A DNA stretch of 30,277 nt from Verrucomicrobiota bacterium (lineage in GTDB: Bacteria; Verrucomicrobiota; Verrucomicrobiia; Chthoniobacterales; JAFAMB01): assembly GCA_019236035.1 (NCBI GenBank), contig JAFAJU010000092.1, positions 1 to 30,277 on the forward strand, in the 5' to 3' direction. Within the stretch, counting starts at the first letter, position 1. Each line of letters begins with the position of its first letter. The notes below the pieces were generated by a model, which saw only the letters and a list, made by a program, of their open reading frames with translations, was not told the DNA's origin and searched no databases. Below, piece by piece: positions 29,126 to 30,277 of the stretch. The position numbers and the translations under genes are program-made.

Positions 29126-30277
29126 TCAACCCCTGATATCTCTATCCTTAGTCTCCTGGAGAAACAGCATACCGACAACAAAGGTAACGCTGGCGACGAT
29201 GATGGGATACCAGAGACCGGAATAGATATTCCCTGTTGCCACGCTTACCGCGGCAGCAATGAAGGGCAATAGACCCCCAAATATTCCGTTACCAATGTGG
29301 TACGGAAATGACATTGACGTATAACGAATCTGGGTCGGGAACAACTCGACAAGCAGGGCAGCGATCGGCCCATAGACCATGGTGACGTACAGGACGAGGA
29401 TCACAAGTACAAGAATCGCTCCCGGGTAGTTGATCTTTGCTGGATCTGCCACTTTTGGATACCCAGCGGCAGCCAGAGCTGCCCCGAGCGCCTTAGCGTC
29501 ATAGCCCTGCAATTGATTCGAGCCGATCGAAATGGTGACACCCGCTCCGGCTTCAGGCGCCTTAACCGTAAACGAATAGCCTCGCGCGTTCAGATCCTGC
29601 TTGATCTTCTCCAGGTCGGGCCCGTTTTCAGCCGAAATCACTATCGGAGCGCTTTTTAGCGCGGCGGCGAGGGCCGGATTTACGAAATTGGTGAGTTGAT
29701 GAAAAAGTGGGAAATAGGTCAGCACTGCCAGGAGACATCCGGCCATGATGATGCCCTTCCGCCCGACCCTATCCGAAAGCCAACCGAAAAAGATGAAAAA
29801 AGGCGTGCCGATCACCAGGGAAATCGCGATCAGCGTATAGGCCGTCGTAAAGTCTTTGAGACTCAGGGCGTTCTGGAGGAAGAATAAGGCGTGGAACTGT
29901 CCGGTATACCAGACGACCCCTTGGCCGGCGGTTGCACCGAACAAGGCGAGCCAGACGTATTTCGCGTTTGGCATCCTCAAAAAGCTGTCCCGCAAGGGAG
30001 CTGTTGATCCCTTACCCTGCGCCTTCATCTCTGCGAAAATGGGAGATTCCTGAAGTCTCAGCCGGATATACACAGAGATCGCAAGGAGGATGACGGAGAG
30101 CAGAAAAGGAATTCGCCAACCCCAGGCTTTAAAAGCGTCAGCCGACAGCGATAACCGGCAAGTCAAAATCACCGCGAGCGCGAGAAACAGACCCAAAGTG
30201 GCCGTCGTCTGAATCCAGCTCGTGTAAAACCCACGCTTCCCGTGCGGAGCGTGCTCCGCGACGTAAGTAGCAGCGCC
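29126..30277 (-). CDS. MFS transporter of the MHS (metabolite:H+ symporter) type, partial
   Basis: The open frame continues past the right edge; 383 residues are visible. It begins in the window with AATYVAEHAPHGKRGFYTSW, the cytoplasmic loop seen in MHS proteins, so the N-terminal ~150 residues are outside. About eight membrane segments follow. The MFS signature motif appears as GWLSDRVGRKGIIMAG. A polar stretch of ~75 residues (APIVISAENGPDLEKIKQDL, later GSNQLQGYDAKALGAALAAA) interrupts two helices and would sit outside the membrane. The end (FPTQIRYTSMSFPYHIGNGI) is also typical of the family. MHS members take up dicarboxylates, betaine, proline or shikimate with protons; the substrate is not known. 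Confidence 0.9.
   Translation of the reverse strand, partial: GAATYVAEHAPHGKRGFYTSWIQTTATLGLFLALAVILTCRLSLSADAFKAWGWRIPFLLSVILLAISVYIRLRLQESPIFAEMKAQGKGSTAPLRDSFLRMPNAKYVWLALFGATAGQGVVWYTGQFHALFFLQNALSLKDFTTAYTLIAISLVIGTPFFIFFGWLSDRVGRKGIIMAGCLLAVLTYFPLFHQLTNFVNPALAAALKSAPIVISAENGPDLEKIKQDLNARGYSFTVKAPEAGAGVTISIGSNQLQGYDAKALGAALAAAGYPKVADPAKINYPGAILVLVILVLYVTMVYGPIAALLVELFPTQIRYTSMSFPYHIGNGIFGGLLPFIAAAVSVATGNIYSGLWYPIIVASVTFVVGMLFLQETKDRDIRG

Overview
The window looks like a chromosomal segment of a soil-type Verrucomicrobiota bacterium, possibly Chthoniobacterales. This assignment is inference: it rests on the small palindromic and 'GTAGCATAGGC' type dispersed repeats between genes, the mix of weak ribosome binding sites with GTG starts, and the gene repertoire. 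No rRNA, transposase, integrase or CRISPR array was seen. One tRNA gene is present, tRNA-Asn(GTT) on the minus strand.

Layout. At the left edge is the 5' end of fumC (minus strand, running out of the window), divergent from an orphan regulator that carries an excisionase-type HTH in front of a receiver domain. From 1133 to 6674 (minus) lies a myo-inositol catabolic operon: iolD, a stand-alone N-terminal half of a transketolase, iolG, iolB and a DeoR-family regulator. An aldo/keto reductase of the L-galactose dehydrogenase type sits upstream of it. From 8152 to 13640 (plus) is a tight cassette: a GT-B glycosyltransferase, an FkbM methyltransferase with a coiled-coil N-terminus, a sulfotransferase-like protein, an ABC-2 exporter pair (ATPase and permease) and a membrane fatty acid hydroxylase. 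It looks like a system that builds and exports a decorated glycan or glycolipid, and I do not recognise it as a named pathway.

From 13791 to 16743 come housekeeping genes: rex with a small one-pass membrane protein upstream of it, divergent from dnaX and ybaB. From 16961 to 19414 a PspA/IM30 (ESCRT-III-like) protein is paired with an AAA+ ATPase. After the tRNA and a 54-residue hypothetical protein comes the most interesting locus (24961 down to 20343, minus): a bufferin-type RiPP operon. It has a secreted precursor with six Cys in two tandem 14-residue repeats, a DUF692/MNIO enzyme, a DUF2063 partner, a DoxX membrane protein and, translationally coupled as a fifth gene, a secreted thioredoxin-DUF255 protein with a CxxC motif. 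A perfect 19-bp inverted repeat lies between precursor and maturase genes, and the operon is bracketed by two inverted copies of a dispersed 40-bp repeat.

The right end holds a FemAB/BioF2-like GNAT protein coupled to a divergent arginase-fold protein, a small DMT-type membrane protein that may be a remnant, a fatty acid desaturase whose apparent start codon lies inside a palindromic repeat, and the 3' part of an MHS-type MFS transporter that continues past the window.
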